A stretch of 64,000 nt of DNA from Actinomadura parmotrematis (GTDB lineage: Bacteria; Actinomycetota; Actinomycetes; Streptosporangiales; Streptosporangiaceae). The notes under the pieces are model-generated. The model was not told the origin of the DNA, searched no databases, and saw only the letters and a program-made list of their open reading frames with translations. The stretch spans positions 62,001-126,000 of the forward strand of contig NZ_JAIBOA010000018.1 in assembly GCF_019458805.1 (NCBI RefSeq), given 5' to 3'. Positions 1 to 7,906 of this stretch are shown piece after piece (positions within the stretch are counted from its first letter, which is position 1; each line of letters starts with the position of its first letter). A program made the translations under genes and the position numbers.

Positions 1-147
1 CGCCCGGGCGCGCGCGGCGAACTCGCGCATCAGCCGCGTCTTGCCGAGCCCGGCCTCGCCGCCGAGCAGGACGGCGCCGGGGATGTCGCGGAGCGCGTCG
101 TCCAGGACGGTGATCTCGGCGGTGCGGCCGACGAGGACGGGGCTCAT
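1..147 (-). CDS. Partial ATP-binding regulator (N-terminus only, runs off left edge)
   Basis: Only about the first 49 codons are inside the window. The peptide opens MSPVLVGRTAEI and reaches a clear P-loop, GGEAGLGKTRL (Walker A), by about residue 30. A VGR...E...L signature just before a P-loop is how the ATPase head of large LuxR-type (MalT/LAL-like) or adenylate-cyclase-linked regulators begins, so a signal-responsive transcriptional regulator is the likely product. The rest, including any DNA-binding domain, lies outside the window. The start is uncertain: ATG at 147 gives the conserved beginning, but in-frame GTGs at 150 and 162 are possible and none has a good Shine-Dalgarno sequence. 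Confidence 0.6.
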   Translation of the reverse strand, partial: MSPVLVGRTAEITVLDDALRDIPGAVLLGGEAGLGKTRLMREFAARARA

Positions 148-202
148 CACGCGGGAGGTCACGCCCCCATGATGCCAAACGGACCGGACAAAACGCTCAT
201 CG

Positions 203-1222
203 TTATCCGGCGGCCCAGCCCTGGCCCGCGTGCGCGTCCAGCTCCGCGACCGTCCCCCCGGTCAGCGGCGGGTGCGCCGCGGTGCGGACGGGGCTGCCGA
301 ACACCGCGTCGCGGGCCCGGAAATGCGGGTGCTCGATCATCGCGGCGCGGTCCAGGACGGGCGCGACGGGCGCGCCCGCCGCCGTCAGCCGCCGGACGGC
401 CTCGGCGGCGGGCAGCGCCGCGACGGCGGCGGCGACCCGGGCGTCCAGCGCCGGCACGTCCCGCATCCGCCCGAGGAAGTCGACGTGGGCGATGTCGTCG
501 AGGCCGAGGGCTGCGCAGACGGCCGTCCACAGCCGGTCCTCGGAGACGACGCCGAGCGTGACGCGGCCGCCGTCCGCCGCCGCGTACACCCCGTACCCGG
601 GGACGGTGCCGCGCCGCGTCGCCTCGGGGACCGTGCCGGTCCAGTTGGCGAGCACGTCGGCCATGCCGAGGTCGATGCGGTCGCCCTCGCCGCTCGCGCG
701 GGCCTGCACGACGGCCGCGGCGATCGCGAACGCGGCCATCGTCGCGGCGGCCATGTCGGCGAGCGGCAGCTCGTCGGCGTCGGGCGACCCGGTGCCCGGC
801 GGGAGCGCGGCGGTGTAGGCGCGGTAGTTGACGTCGTGGCCCGGTACGTCGGCGAGCGGGCCGCGCGCGCCGTACCCGGAGATCGAGCAGTAGACGAGCG
901 CGGGGTTCGCGGCGCGCAGCGCCCCGTACCCGACGCCGAGCCGGTCGGCGACGCCGGGCCGGAACCCCTCCACGAACACCTCGGCGCCCGCCGCGAGCTC
1001 CAGCGCCCGCGCCCGTCCCGCCTCGCTCTTCAGGTCGAGCGCGATGCTGCGCTTGTGCCGGTTGAGCAGGTCGAAATGGCCGCGGAACATGCGCATCGGC
1101 TCGCCGCCGGGCGGCTCCACCTTCAGCACGTCGGCGCCGTGCTGCGCGAGCAGCTGCGTCGCGTAGGGACCGGGCCGCCACATCGTCAGATCGAGCACCC
1201 GCAGCCCGTCCAGCAGCCCCAT
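203..1222 (-). CDS. CaiB/BaiF family (type III) CoA-transferase or acyl-CoA racemase
   Basis: This 339-residue protein has the CaiB/BaiF signature throughout: GLRVLDLTMWRPGPYATQLL at the N-terminus, ADVLKVEPPGGEPMR, then NRHKRSIALDLKS. A GHDVNY motif near residue 130 resembles the active-site region of the alpha-methylacyl-CoA racemase subgroup. The enzyme would move CoA between carboxylic acids or epimerise an alpha-methyl acyl-CoA in the cytoplasm; the substrate cannot be read from sequence. The start is ATG 1222, with GGAGGGG about 7 bases upstream. The frame stays open further upstream, but only with low-complexity Gly/Arg sequence. It diverges from the LLM-SCP2 gene, with a palindromic operator between them. 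Confidence 0.88.
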   Translation of the reverse strand: MGLLDGLRVLDLTMWRPGPYATQLLAQHGADVLKVEPPGGEPMRMFRGHFDLLNRHKRSIALDLKSEAGRARALELAAGAEVFVEGFRPGVADRLGVGYGALRAANPALVYCSISGYGARGPLADVPGHDVNYRAYTAALPPGTGSPDADELPLADMAAATMAAFAIAAAVVQARASGEGDRIDLGMADVLANWTGTVPEATRRGTVPGYGVYAAADGGRVTLGVVSEDRLWTAVCAALGLDDIAHVDFLGRMRDVPALDARVAAAVAALPAAEAVRRLTAAGAPVAPVLDRAAMIEHPHFRARDAVFGSPVRTAAHPPLTGGTVAELDAHAGQGWAAG

Positions 1223-1282
1223 CGCCCACCCCTCCGCCCCGAGAAGACCGCCCCCACCGTGCCCGCCCCCGGCCCGCCTCGT

Positions 1283-1296
1283 CAAGCGAGCGCTTG
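1283..1296. promoter_or_regulatory. Inverted-repeat operator, TetR-type, in the CaiB/LLM divergent gap
   Basis: CAAGCG and CGCTTG are perfect inverted half-sites separated by AG. Sites built on AAGCGCTTG-like half-sites are common TetR-family operators near acyl-CoA and lipid-degradation genes in actinobacteria. The position between two divergent genes, both plausibly acting on acyl-CoA or lipid substrates, suggests joint control. No TetR gene lies in the window nearby, so the regulator is unknown. Confidence 0.5.
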
Positions 1297-1405
1297 GTCA
1301 AAACGAATCCGGGGGAGGGGCGGGGATCTATTGACGTGGAGTCCAATTCGGGTGAGGCTGGCCGGGTGATGCCGGGGCGTCCCGTTATCCGCCCTGGTCG
1401 GACAG

Positions 1406-3139
1406 GTGGAGGTGGGTGCCATCCGATTCTCGCTCTTCTACGAGCACCAGCTGCCGCGGCCCTGGGACGACGGGCAGGAGGCGCGGCTCTACCGGGACGC
1501 GCTGGACCAGATCGAGATCGCGGACCGGATCGGGTTCGACATCGTCTGGGAGGTCGAGCACCACTTCCTGGAGGAGTACTCGCACTCGTCGGCGCCCGAG
1601 GTGTTCCTCGCGGCCGCGTCGCAGCGGACGAAGCGGATCCGGCTCGGGCACGGGATCGTGCAGCTGCCGCCGGAGGTGAACCATCCGGCGCGGGTCGCCG
1701 AGCGGATCGCGACGCTGGACCTGGTGTCGGGCGGGCGCGTCGAGTTCGGGACGGGGGAGTCCAGCTCCAGCGCCGAGCTCGGCGGGTTCGGGATCCGGCG
1801 GTCGGCGAAACGGGGCGAGTGGGAGGACGCGGTCGACGCCGTCACCCGCATGTTCGTCGAGGAGCCGTTCGCCGGGTGGGACTCCCCGCACCTGCGGATG
1901 CCGCCGCGCAACGTCATCCCGAAGACCGTGCAGAAGCCGCATCCGCCCCTGTGGGTGGCGTGCTCGCGGCGCGAGACGATCGAGTTCGCCGCCCGCAACG
2001 GCATCGGCGCGCTGTCGTTCTCGTTCGTCGAGCCCGCCGACGCGGGCAGGTGGGTGCAGGAGTACTACCGGATCATCGAGTCGGAGGAGTGCGTCCCGGC
2101 GGGGTTCTCGGTCAACCCGAACGTGTGCGTGGTGCTGCCGATGATGCTGCACGAGGACGAGGCGACCGCGATCGAGCGGGGCATCGACGGCGCGCACTTC
2201 TTCGGGTTCGCGCTCGCGCACTACTACGGGACGACGCCGCACGACCCCGGCCGCACGAGCGTCTGGGACGAGTTCCAGGCACGCCGCGCCCAGCAGGGCT
2301 TCGACCGCGACCGCATCATCGCCAACGCGGAGGCATTGAACGTCAACGTCGGGTCGCTGCGGGGCGCGGTCGGGACGCCCGACCAGGTCAGCGAGCTGAT
2401 CCGCAAGTACGAGGAGGTCGGCGTCGACCAGATCTCGTTCGTGCTCCAGGCCGGGCCGAACCGGCACGAGCACATCTGCGAGGCGCTGGAGCTGTTCGGC
2501 AAGGCGGTGCTGCCGCGCTTCACCGAGGGCCGCGAGGAGCGGGAGGCGGCGAAGGCCGCGCGGCTCGCGCCCGCGATCGAGGCGGCGCTCGCCCGCCGCG
2601 AGCCCGCCCGGACGCTGCCCGCCGGCTACCGCATCGACGAGGACGCCGAGGTCGCCCGCGCCCGCCGGGCGCGCCGGCCCCGCGTGACTCCCGGCGCGGT
2701 GCGCGCGGAGGTCCGGGGCGCCGGGCGCCGCCGCGCGTTGCAGGGCTTCCACCGCCTGGTGAAGGGGCGGAGCGACCGGCAGATCGAGCGGGCGTTCGGG
2801 GAGCGGGCGCAGCGGGTGTTCTTCGCCGGCATGGCCCGCGCCTACGATCCGTCAGCGGCGGGCGGCTTCGAGGGCGACCTGGCGTTCCGCCTCGGCCGCT
2901 CCGACGGAACCGAGACCGCCTGGACGATCCGCGTCCGCGACGGCCGCGCGCGGGCACGCGAGGGCGCCGCGGACGACGCGCGGCTCACGATCGCGGCGTC
3001 GACGGCCGACTTCGTGCGGGTCCTGGCGGGCGACGGCAACCCCGCGTCGCTGCTCATGGACGGGAAGCTGAGGCTGCGCGGCGACGTGGAGGTCGCGCCG
3101 CGCGTCAGCGAGATGTTCGGCGGCCCGTCGCCCTACTAG
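1406..3139 (+). CDS. LLM-class flavin-dependent oxidoreductase fused to a C-terminal SCP2 sterol-carrier domain
   Basis: The 577-residue protein has two parts. Residues 1 to about 375 are a bacterial-luciferase-like (LLM) TIM barrel with IRFSLFYEHQLPRPW, WEVEHHFLEEYSHSSAPEV, RLGHGIVQLPPEVNHPARVAE and GRVEFGTGESSS, all typical of F420/FMN-dependent monooxygenases. After an Arg/Ala-rich linker, about residues 440-577 resemble an SCP2 lipid-binding domain (AYDPSAAGGFEGDLAFRL, then LLMDGKLRLRGDVEVAPRV). The fusion suggests oxidation of a hydrophobic substrate held by the SCP2 part. Ordinary LLM enzymes are about 300-400 residues. The start may be GTG 1406 or GTG 1412; AGGTGGAG lies directly before the latter. 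Confidence 0.85.
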   Translation: MEVGAIRFSLFYEHQLPRPWDDGQEARLYRDALDQIEIADRIGFDIVWEVEHHFLEEYSHSSAPEVFLAAASQRTKRIRLGHGIVQLPPEVNHPARVAERIATLDLVSGGRVEFGTGESSSSAELGGFGIRRSAKRGEWEDAVDAVTRMFVEEPFAGWDSPHLRMPPRNVIPKTVQKPHPPLWVACSRRETIEFAARNGIGALSFSFVEPADAGRWVQEYYRIIESEECVPAGFSVNPNVCVVLPMMLHEDEATAIERGIDGAHFFGFALAHYYGTTPHDPGRTSVWDEFQARRAQQGFDRDRIIANAEALNVNVGSLRGAVGTPDQVSELIRKYEEVGVDQISFVLQAGPNRHEHICEALELFGKAVLPRFTEGREEREAAKAARLAPAIEAALARREPARTLPAGYRIDEDAEVARARRARRPRVTPGAVRAEVRGAGRRRALQGFHRLVKGRSDRQIERAFGERAQRVFFAGMARAYDPSAAGGFEGDLAFRLGRSDGTETAWTIRVRDGRARAREGAADDARLTIAASTADFVRVLAGDGNPASLLMDGKLRLRGDVEVAPRVSEMFGGPSPY

Positions 3140-3157
3140 GCCGCCGGGAACGCGGAA

Positions 3158-3191
3158 GCCCGGCCCGTGACGTCGTTGGCACGGGCCGGGC
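3158..3191 (+). terminator. Strong hairpin terminator after the LLM-SCP2 gene
   Basis: GCCCGGCCCGTG pairs perfectly with CACGGGCCGGGC around a 10-base loop, 19 bases after the stop codon. No U-tract follows, as is usual in high-GC actinomycetes. Confidence 0.7.
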
Positions 3192-3192
3192 G

Positions 3193-3227
3193 GGGTACCT
3201 GTGTCCCCCCGATGGACGCAGGTACCC
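3193..3227. other. Second long hairpin directly behind the first terminator
   Basis: GGGTACCTGTGTCC pairs with GGACGCAGGTACCC, with one G-U-type mismatch and a 7-base loop. It begins one base after the first hairpin. It may be a back-up terminator or a leader structure for the propeller gene downstream. The rest of the gap to 3413 has no gene. Confidence 0.5.
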
Positions 3228-3413
3228 GATAGGTGTGACGAGCGAAACCTCCTCCGGGTTCGCCCCGGCCTGTCCCGGACCGATGTGAAGCATGTCCTCT
3301 TGACCGCCCGGCCCGCACTGTGCTCCGGCGGGAGAGGTAGTTGGTATTACTTGTGTCGTTCTGTACCGCTACTGTTTCCTCCGCTCTGACAGACGAGAGA
3401 CAAGGGAGAGTCA

Positions 3414-4460
3414 GTGGGCAGAATGCTGCGCGGGGGAGTCGCGGGGCTGGCCGTCGCGGCCGTCCTCGCGACGGGCGGCGTCGCCGACGCCGCCACGGGC
3501 TGGCGTATCACCGCCACGCCGGACGCGAAGGCCGATCTCCGCGACATCGTGGCGCTGAGCGCCAAGGACGCCTGGGCCGTCGGGTACAAGTCGGGCACCG
3601 GGGCGCTCATCCGCCACTGGAACGGCACGACCTGGAAGAACGTCGCGGTCCCGGCGGTCGCCAAGGCGGCCTACCTGGAGAGCGTCAGCGCCACCTCGTC
3701 CAAGGACGTGTGGATCGGTGGCACCGACGGCCATCTCAAGCAGTACTGGCTGCACTGGAACGGCAAGAAGTGGAAGTGGGTCGCCGGGACGCTCCCGTCG
3801 AACTCCGACCCGTCGGCGCCGGACCTGTACGCGCGCAGCGCCACGGACGTGTGGTCGTTCGCGCAGACCGGCGGCTGGGACGCGTCCAAGCCGGACGTGC
3901 GGCACTACAACGGCAAGAAGTGGTCCAAGGTCGCCTCGCCGGGCATCATCCGCGAGGTCTCCCCGGGCACCGGCAAGGACCTGTGGGCGACCGCCTGGGT
4001 GAAGGGGCCGCAGAGCCTCGTCCCGGCGGTGCTGCGCTGGGACGGCAAGACCTGGAAGAAGCAGGCGCAGCCGTTCGGTACGGAAGGGCAGAGCGCCCTG
4101 AACGGGATCCTGGCGCGAGGCTCCAAGAACGTGTGGGCGGTCGGCTACCTCGGCTCCAAGTCCGCGGTCGTGCACTGGGACGGCAAGACCTGGAAGAAGT
4201 TCGCCGCCCCCAACAGCACCGAGGCCCTCGGCACGCTGGTGGACGACGGCGCCGGCGGCCTGTGGGCGAAGGGGAGCAAGCACTTCTTCCATTACCGCAA
4301 CGGAGCCTGGACCGCGACTGCGATCCCGGCCCGGAGCGGCCTGACGACGCAGGTGGCGACGCTCGCCCACGTCCCGAAGACCACCTCGACCTGGGGCGTC
4401 GGCGCGCTGGACGACAGCGACTGGATCCACCGCTACAACCTGGTCCTGAAGTTCCACTAG
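3414..4460 (+). CDS. Secreted six-bladed beta-propeller-like repeat protein
   Basis: The 348-residue product starts with a Sec signal peptide (basic MGRMLRGG, hydrophobic GLAVAAVLATGGV, cleavage probably after ADA). The mature part has about six repeats of roughly 45-50 residues. Each has a DVWA/DAWAVG-type strand followed by a W-x-G-x-x-W turn such as WNGTTWKNV, WNGKKWKWV, YNGKKWSKV, WDGKTWKKQ or WDGKTWKKF. This is the layout of an extracellular beta-propeller. No catalytic motif is visible, so a binding or structural role is more likely than an enzymatic one. The start is GTG 3414 with AAGGGAG a few bases upstream. A strong hairpin follows the stop. Confidence 0.8.
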   Translation: MGRMLRGGVAGLAVAAVLATGGVADAATGWRITATPDAKADLRDIVALSAKDAWAVGYKSGTGALIRHWNGTTWKNVAVPAVAKAAYLESVSATSSKDVWIGGTDGHLKQYWLHWNGKKWKWVAGTLPSNSDPSAPDLYARSATDVWSFAQTGGWDASKPDVRHYNGKKWSKVASPGIIREVSPGTGKDLWATAWVKGPQSLVPAVLRWDGKTWKKQAQPFGTEGQSALNGILARGSKNVWAVGYLGSKSAVVHWDGKTWKKFAAPNSTEALGTLVDDGAGGLWAKGSKHFFHYRNGAWTATAIPARSGLTTQVATLAHVPKTTSTWGVGALDDSDWIHRYNLVLKFH

Positions 4461-4470
4461 AGGCCGCCGA

Positions 4471-4504
4471 CGAGGGCGGGCCGCCACCCGGCGGCCCGCC
4501 CTCG
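4471..4504. terminator. Bidirectional terminator between convergent genes
   Basis: A perfect 15-bp stem (CGAGGGCGGGCCGCC and its complement) with a 4-base loop lies in the 55-base gap between the propeller gene and the convergent hydrolase. It can serve both strands. Confidence 0.8.
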
Positions 4505-4515
4505 CGCGTCCGCCG

Positions 4516-5331
4516 TCAGCCCTTCAGGAAGGCCAGCAGCTCGGCGTTCAGTTCGGCGCGGTGGCTGTAGTAGAGGCCGTGCCCGGCGGTCGGGTACTCG
4601 CGGTAGTCGGCGTGGGGGACGAGCTCGGCGATGCGGCGGCCGGTGAGGTGGACGGGCGCCGACATGTCGGCGGCGCCGTGCACGACGAGCAGGGGGAGGG
4701 CGAGGGTGGCGAGATCGGGGCGCAGGTCGGCGGCCAGCACCGACCGCTGGCACTCGCGGACCGCCCAGGGCGAGGTCGCCAGGCACATCCGGACGGTGTG
4801 CTCGATCATCGCGGGCGAGACGGCGTTGCCGAGGTGGGTGGCGAAGAACGCCTGCGCCTGCCGGGCCAGCCAGCCGGGCCGGTCGTCGTCCAGCGCGGCC
4901 AGGGACGCCTCCGCCGCCTCCGGCGGGAGGCCCTGCGGGTTGTCGTCGCGGCGCAGCAGGCAGGGCACCGTCGCGGAGATCAGCGCGGCGCGCCGGACGC
5001 GGTCCGCGCCGTGCCGGGCGAGGTACCGGACGGTCTCGGCGCCGCCCATCGAGTGCCCGGCCAGGGTGACGTCGCGCAGGTCCAGGTGCTCGATCAGCGC
5101 GGCGAGGTCGTCGGCGCAGGTGTCGAGGTCGTAGCCGCCGCTCGGGCGGTCCGAGCGGCCGTGGCCGCGCCGGTCGAGGGCGACGCAGCGGTACCCGTTC
5201 CGGACGAGGAAGGGAATCTGGTACTCCCACATGTCCGCGCTCAGCATCGCGCTCGCCGCGAGGACGACGACCTCGCCCTGTCCGTGATCCTCGTAGGCGA
5301 GCCGGGTGCCGTCGTGGGTCTGGAAGAACAT
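4516..5331 (-). CDS. Alpha/beta-fold hydrolase
   Basis: The 271-residue cytosolic protein has the full catalytic set: nucleophile elbow GHSMGG (Ser94), an acid in LLVVHGAADMSAP and a histidine in YPTAGHGLYY. LDRRGHGRSDRPSGGYD is typical of the chloroperoxidase/esterase-like group of short alpha/beta hydrolases. The substrate is not determined by sequence. The start is ATG 5331, preceded by AAGGAGC at good spacing; the frame is open upstream, but that part lacks family similarity. It diverges from deoC, and the roughly 210-base gap between them should hold both promoters. Confidence 0.85.
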   Translation of the reverse strand: MFFQTHDGTRLAYEDHGQGEVVVLAASAMLSADMWEYQIPFLVRNGYRCVALDRRGHGRSDRPSGGYDLDTCADDLAALIEHLDLRDVTLAGHSMGGAETVRYLARHGADRVRRAALISATVPCLLRRDDNPQGLPPEAAEASLAALDDDRPGWLARQAQAFFATHLGNAVSPAMIEHTVRMCLATSPWAVRECQRSVLAADLRPDLATLALPLLVVHGAADMSAPVHLTGRRIAELVPHADYREYPTAGHGLYYSHRAELNAELLAFLKG

Positions 5332-5540
5332 GGGGGCGCTCCTTCGGCCGGTCTCCGTGCTGATGAATCCAGCTTCGCGGCCCGCCGTACCAAGATCCAT
5401 TACGTGCGGGGTAACGGCCCGCCCGCACGCGCCGGGGCGGCGTCCGGCGGGCCCCGGCGGCGCCGGGCGGAACGGACGATGTGACCCAAACGGGATTCGG
5501 CCGGTTTGTTCCAGTGCCGCGCGTGGGTGATCCTGGGGAG

Positions 5541-6470
5541 GTGTCAACGGAGACTCTTCCCAGCGGGCCGCAGCTGCGGGCCTTCCTGCACGGCCTGCCC
5601 GGCGTCGACCAGGTCGGCGTCGACGAGCGGGCCGCCCGGCTGGCCACCCGATCCATCAAGACCACGGCGAAGGCGCAGGCCATCGACCTGGCCATCACCA
5701 TGGTCGACCTCACCACCCTGGAGGGCGCCGACACCCCCGGCAAGGTCCGGGCGCTCTGCGCCAAGGGCGCGCGCCCCGACCCCGGGGACGCGTCGGTGCC
5801 GCGCGTCGCCGCGATCTGCGTCTACCCCGACATGGTCGAGACGGCCGTGGCCGCGCTGCGCGGCACCGGGATCGGCGTCGCCAGCGTCGCGACCGCGTTC
5901 CCGTCCGGGCGGGCGCCGATGGAGGCCAAGCTCGCCGACACCCGCGCCGCCGTCGCGGCGGGCGCGAGCGAGATCGACATGGTCATCGACCGCGGCGCGT
6001 TCCTCGCCGGCGACTACCGCAAGGTGCACGAGGAGATCGTCGCCACCAAGGAGGCGTGCGGCGACGCCCACCTGAAGGTCATCTTCGAGACCGGCGAGCT
6101 GGTCACCTACGACAACGTCCGCCGCGCCTCGTGGCTGGCGATGGAGGCGGGCGCCGACTTCATCAAGACCTCCACCGGCAAGGTGGCGCCCGCCGCGACG
6201 CTGCCGGTGACGCTGGTCATGCTGGAGGCCGTCCGCGACTACCGCGCCGCCACCGGCCGGCAGGTCGGCGTGAAGCCGGCCGGCGGCATCCGCACCACCA
6301 AGGACGCGATCAAGTACCTGGTGCTGGTCAACGAGACCGCCGGCCCCGACTGGCTGGATCCGCAGTGGTTCCGGCTCGGCGCGTCCAGCCTGCTCAACGA
6401 CCTGCTGATGCAGCGCCGCAAGCTCACCACCGGGGTCTACTCCGGTCCCGACTACTTCACCTTGGACTGA
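5541..6470 (+). CDS. deoC: Deoxyribose-phosphate aldolase
   Basis: The protein (309 residues from GTG 5541) carries the class I aldolase signatures of DeoC: AAICVYPDMVETAV, GVASVATAFPSG, KVIFETGEL, then GADFIKTSTGK with the Schiff-base lysine, and VGVKPAGGIRT with the second active-site lysine. It cleaves 2-deoxyribose-5-phosphate into glyceraldehyde-3-phosphate and acetaldehyde in deoxynucleoside breakdown. Only 5 bases separate its stop from the aldehyde dehydrogenase downstream, which could oxidise the acetaldehyde. The start is not certain: in-frame GTGs at 5481 and 5523 exist, but the sequence up to 5540 looks like promoter DNA. Confidence 0.93.
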   Translation: MSTETLPSGPQLRAFLHGLPGVDQVGVDERAARLATRSIKTTAKAQAIDLAITMVDLTTLEGADTPGKVRALCAKGARPDPGDASVPRVAAICVYPDMVETAVAALRGTGIGVASVATAFPSGRAPMEAKLADTRAAVAAGASEIDMVIDRGAFLAGDYRKVHEEIVATKEACGDAHLKVIFETGELVTYDNVRRASWLAMEAGADFIKTSTGKVAPAATLPVTLVMLEAVRDYRAATGRQVGVKPAGGIRTTKDAIKYLVLVNETAGPDWLDPQWFRLGASSLLNDLLMQRRKLTTGVYSGPDYFTLD

Positions 6471-6475
6471 CCCCC

Positions 6476-7906
6476 ATGGACTTCGAGTACGCACCGGCGC
6501 CCGAGTCCCGGTCCGTCGTCGACATCCGCCCGTCCTACGGGCTGTTCATCGACGGCGCCTTCACCGACGGGCACGGCGAGCCGTTCAAGACCATCGAGCC
6601 GGCCAGCGAGGACACCCTCGCCGAGATCGCCACCGCCGACGGCGCCGATGTCGACCGCGCCGTCGCCGCCGCCCGCGCCGCGTTCGAGAACGTGTGGGGC
6701 CCGATGCCGGGCCGCGAGCGCGCCAAGTACCTGTTCCGCATCGCCCGCATCGTCCAGGAGCGGGCGCGCGAGCTGGCCGTGCTGGAGTCGATCGACAACG
6801 GCAAGCCGATCCGCGAGTCCCGCGACGTCGACGTGCCGCTCGCCGCCGCGCACTTCTTCTACTACGCGGGCTGGGCCGACAAGCTCGGCCACGCGGGCTT
6901 CGGCGCCGACCCGAGGCCGCTCGGCGTCGCCGGCCAGGTCATCCCGTGGAACTTCCCGCTGCTCATGCTCGCCTGGAAGATCGCCCCGGCGCTGGCCTGC
7001 GGCAACACCGTCGTCCTGAAGCCCGCCGAGACGACCCCGCTGACCGCGCTGCTGTTCGCCGACATCTGCCGGCAGGCCGAGCTGCCGCCCGGCGTCGTCA
7101 ACATCGTCACCGGTGCGGGCGAGACGGGACGGCTGCTCGTCGCGCACCCGGGCGTCGACAAGGTCGCCTTCACCGGCTCCACCGACGTCGGCCGGCAGAT
7201 CGCCCGGAGCGTCGCGGGCACCGATAAGCGGCTGACGCTGGAGCTCGGCGGCAAGGCCGCCAACATCGTGTTCGACGACGCGCCGCTCGACCAGGCCGTC
7301 GAGGGCATCGTCAACGGGATCTTCTTCAACCAGGGGCACGTCTGCTGCGCCGGGTCGCGGCTGCTCGTCCAGGAGTCGGTCGCGGACGAGCTGCTGGAGC
7401 GGCTGAAGGCGCGGATGGCGACGCTGCGCGTCGGCGACCCGCTGGACAAGAACACCGACGTCGGCGCGATCAACTCGGCCGAGCAGCTCGCCAAGATCCG
7501 CGAGCTGTCGCAGGCCGGCGAGGACGAGGGCGCCGAGCGCTGGGCGCCCGACTGCGCCCTGCCGCAGCGCGGGTTCTGGTTCGCGCCGACGGTGTTCACC
7601 GGCGTCGCCCAGTCGCACCGCATCGCCCGCGAGGAGATCTTCGGTCCGGTGCTGTCGGTGCTGACCTTCCGCACCCCCGCCGAGGCCGTGGAGAAGGCCA
7701 ACAACACCCCCTACGGGCTGTCGGCGGGCGTCTGGACCGAGAAGGGCTCGCGCATCCTGTGGACGGCCGAGCGCCTGCGGGCCGGCGTGGTGTGGGCCAA
7801 CACCTTCAACAAGTTCGATCCGGCGTCGCCGTTCGGCGGCTACAAGGAGTCCGGCCACGGCCGCGAGGGCGGGCGGCACGGGCTGGAGGCGTACCTGAAT
7901 GTCTGA
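6476..7906 (+). CDS. NAD(P)-dependent aldehyde dehydrogenase
   Basis: This full-length ALDH of 476 residues has the expected motifs in order: IPWNFPLLMLAWKIAPAL, VVLKPAETTPLTAL, FTGSTDVGRQI, the general base Glu256 in LELGGK, the catalytic Cys290 in GHVCCAGSR, EEIFGPVLSV and the C-terminal SPFGGYKESGHGREGG. It oxidises an aldehyde to the acid in the cytoplasm. It follows deoC by 5 bases and overlaps the next gene by 8, so the three are probably translated together. Acetaldehyde from the deoxyribose aldolase is the natural candidate substrate; that is inference from context. Confidence 0.92.
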   Translation: MDFEYAPAPESRSVVDIRPSYGLFIDGAFTDGHGEPFKTIEPASEDTLAEIATADGADVDRAVAAARAAFENVWGPMPGRERAKYLFRIARIVQERARELAVLESIDNGKPIRESRDVDVPLAAAHFFYYAGWADKLGHAGFGADPRPLGVAGQVIPWNFPLLMLAWKIAPALACGNTVVLKPAETTPLTALLFADICRQAELPPGVVNIVTGAGETGRLLVAHPGVDKVAFTGSTDVGRQIARSVAGTDKRLTLELGGKAANIVFDDAPLDQAVEGIVNGIFFNQGHVCCAGSRLLVQESVADELLERLKARMATLRVGDPLDKNTDVGAINSAEQLAKIRELSQAGEDEGAERWAPDCALPQRGFWFAPTVFTGVAQSHRIAREEIFGPVLSVLTFRTPAEAVEKANNTPYGLSAGVWTEKGSRILWTAERLRAGVVWANTFNKFDPASPFGGYKESGHGREGGRHGLEAYLNV

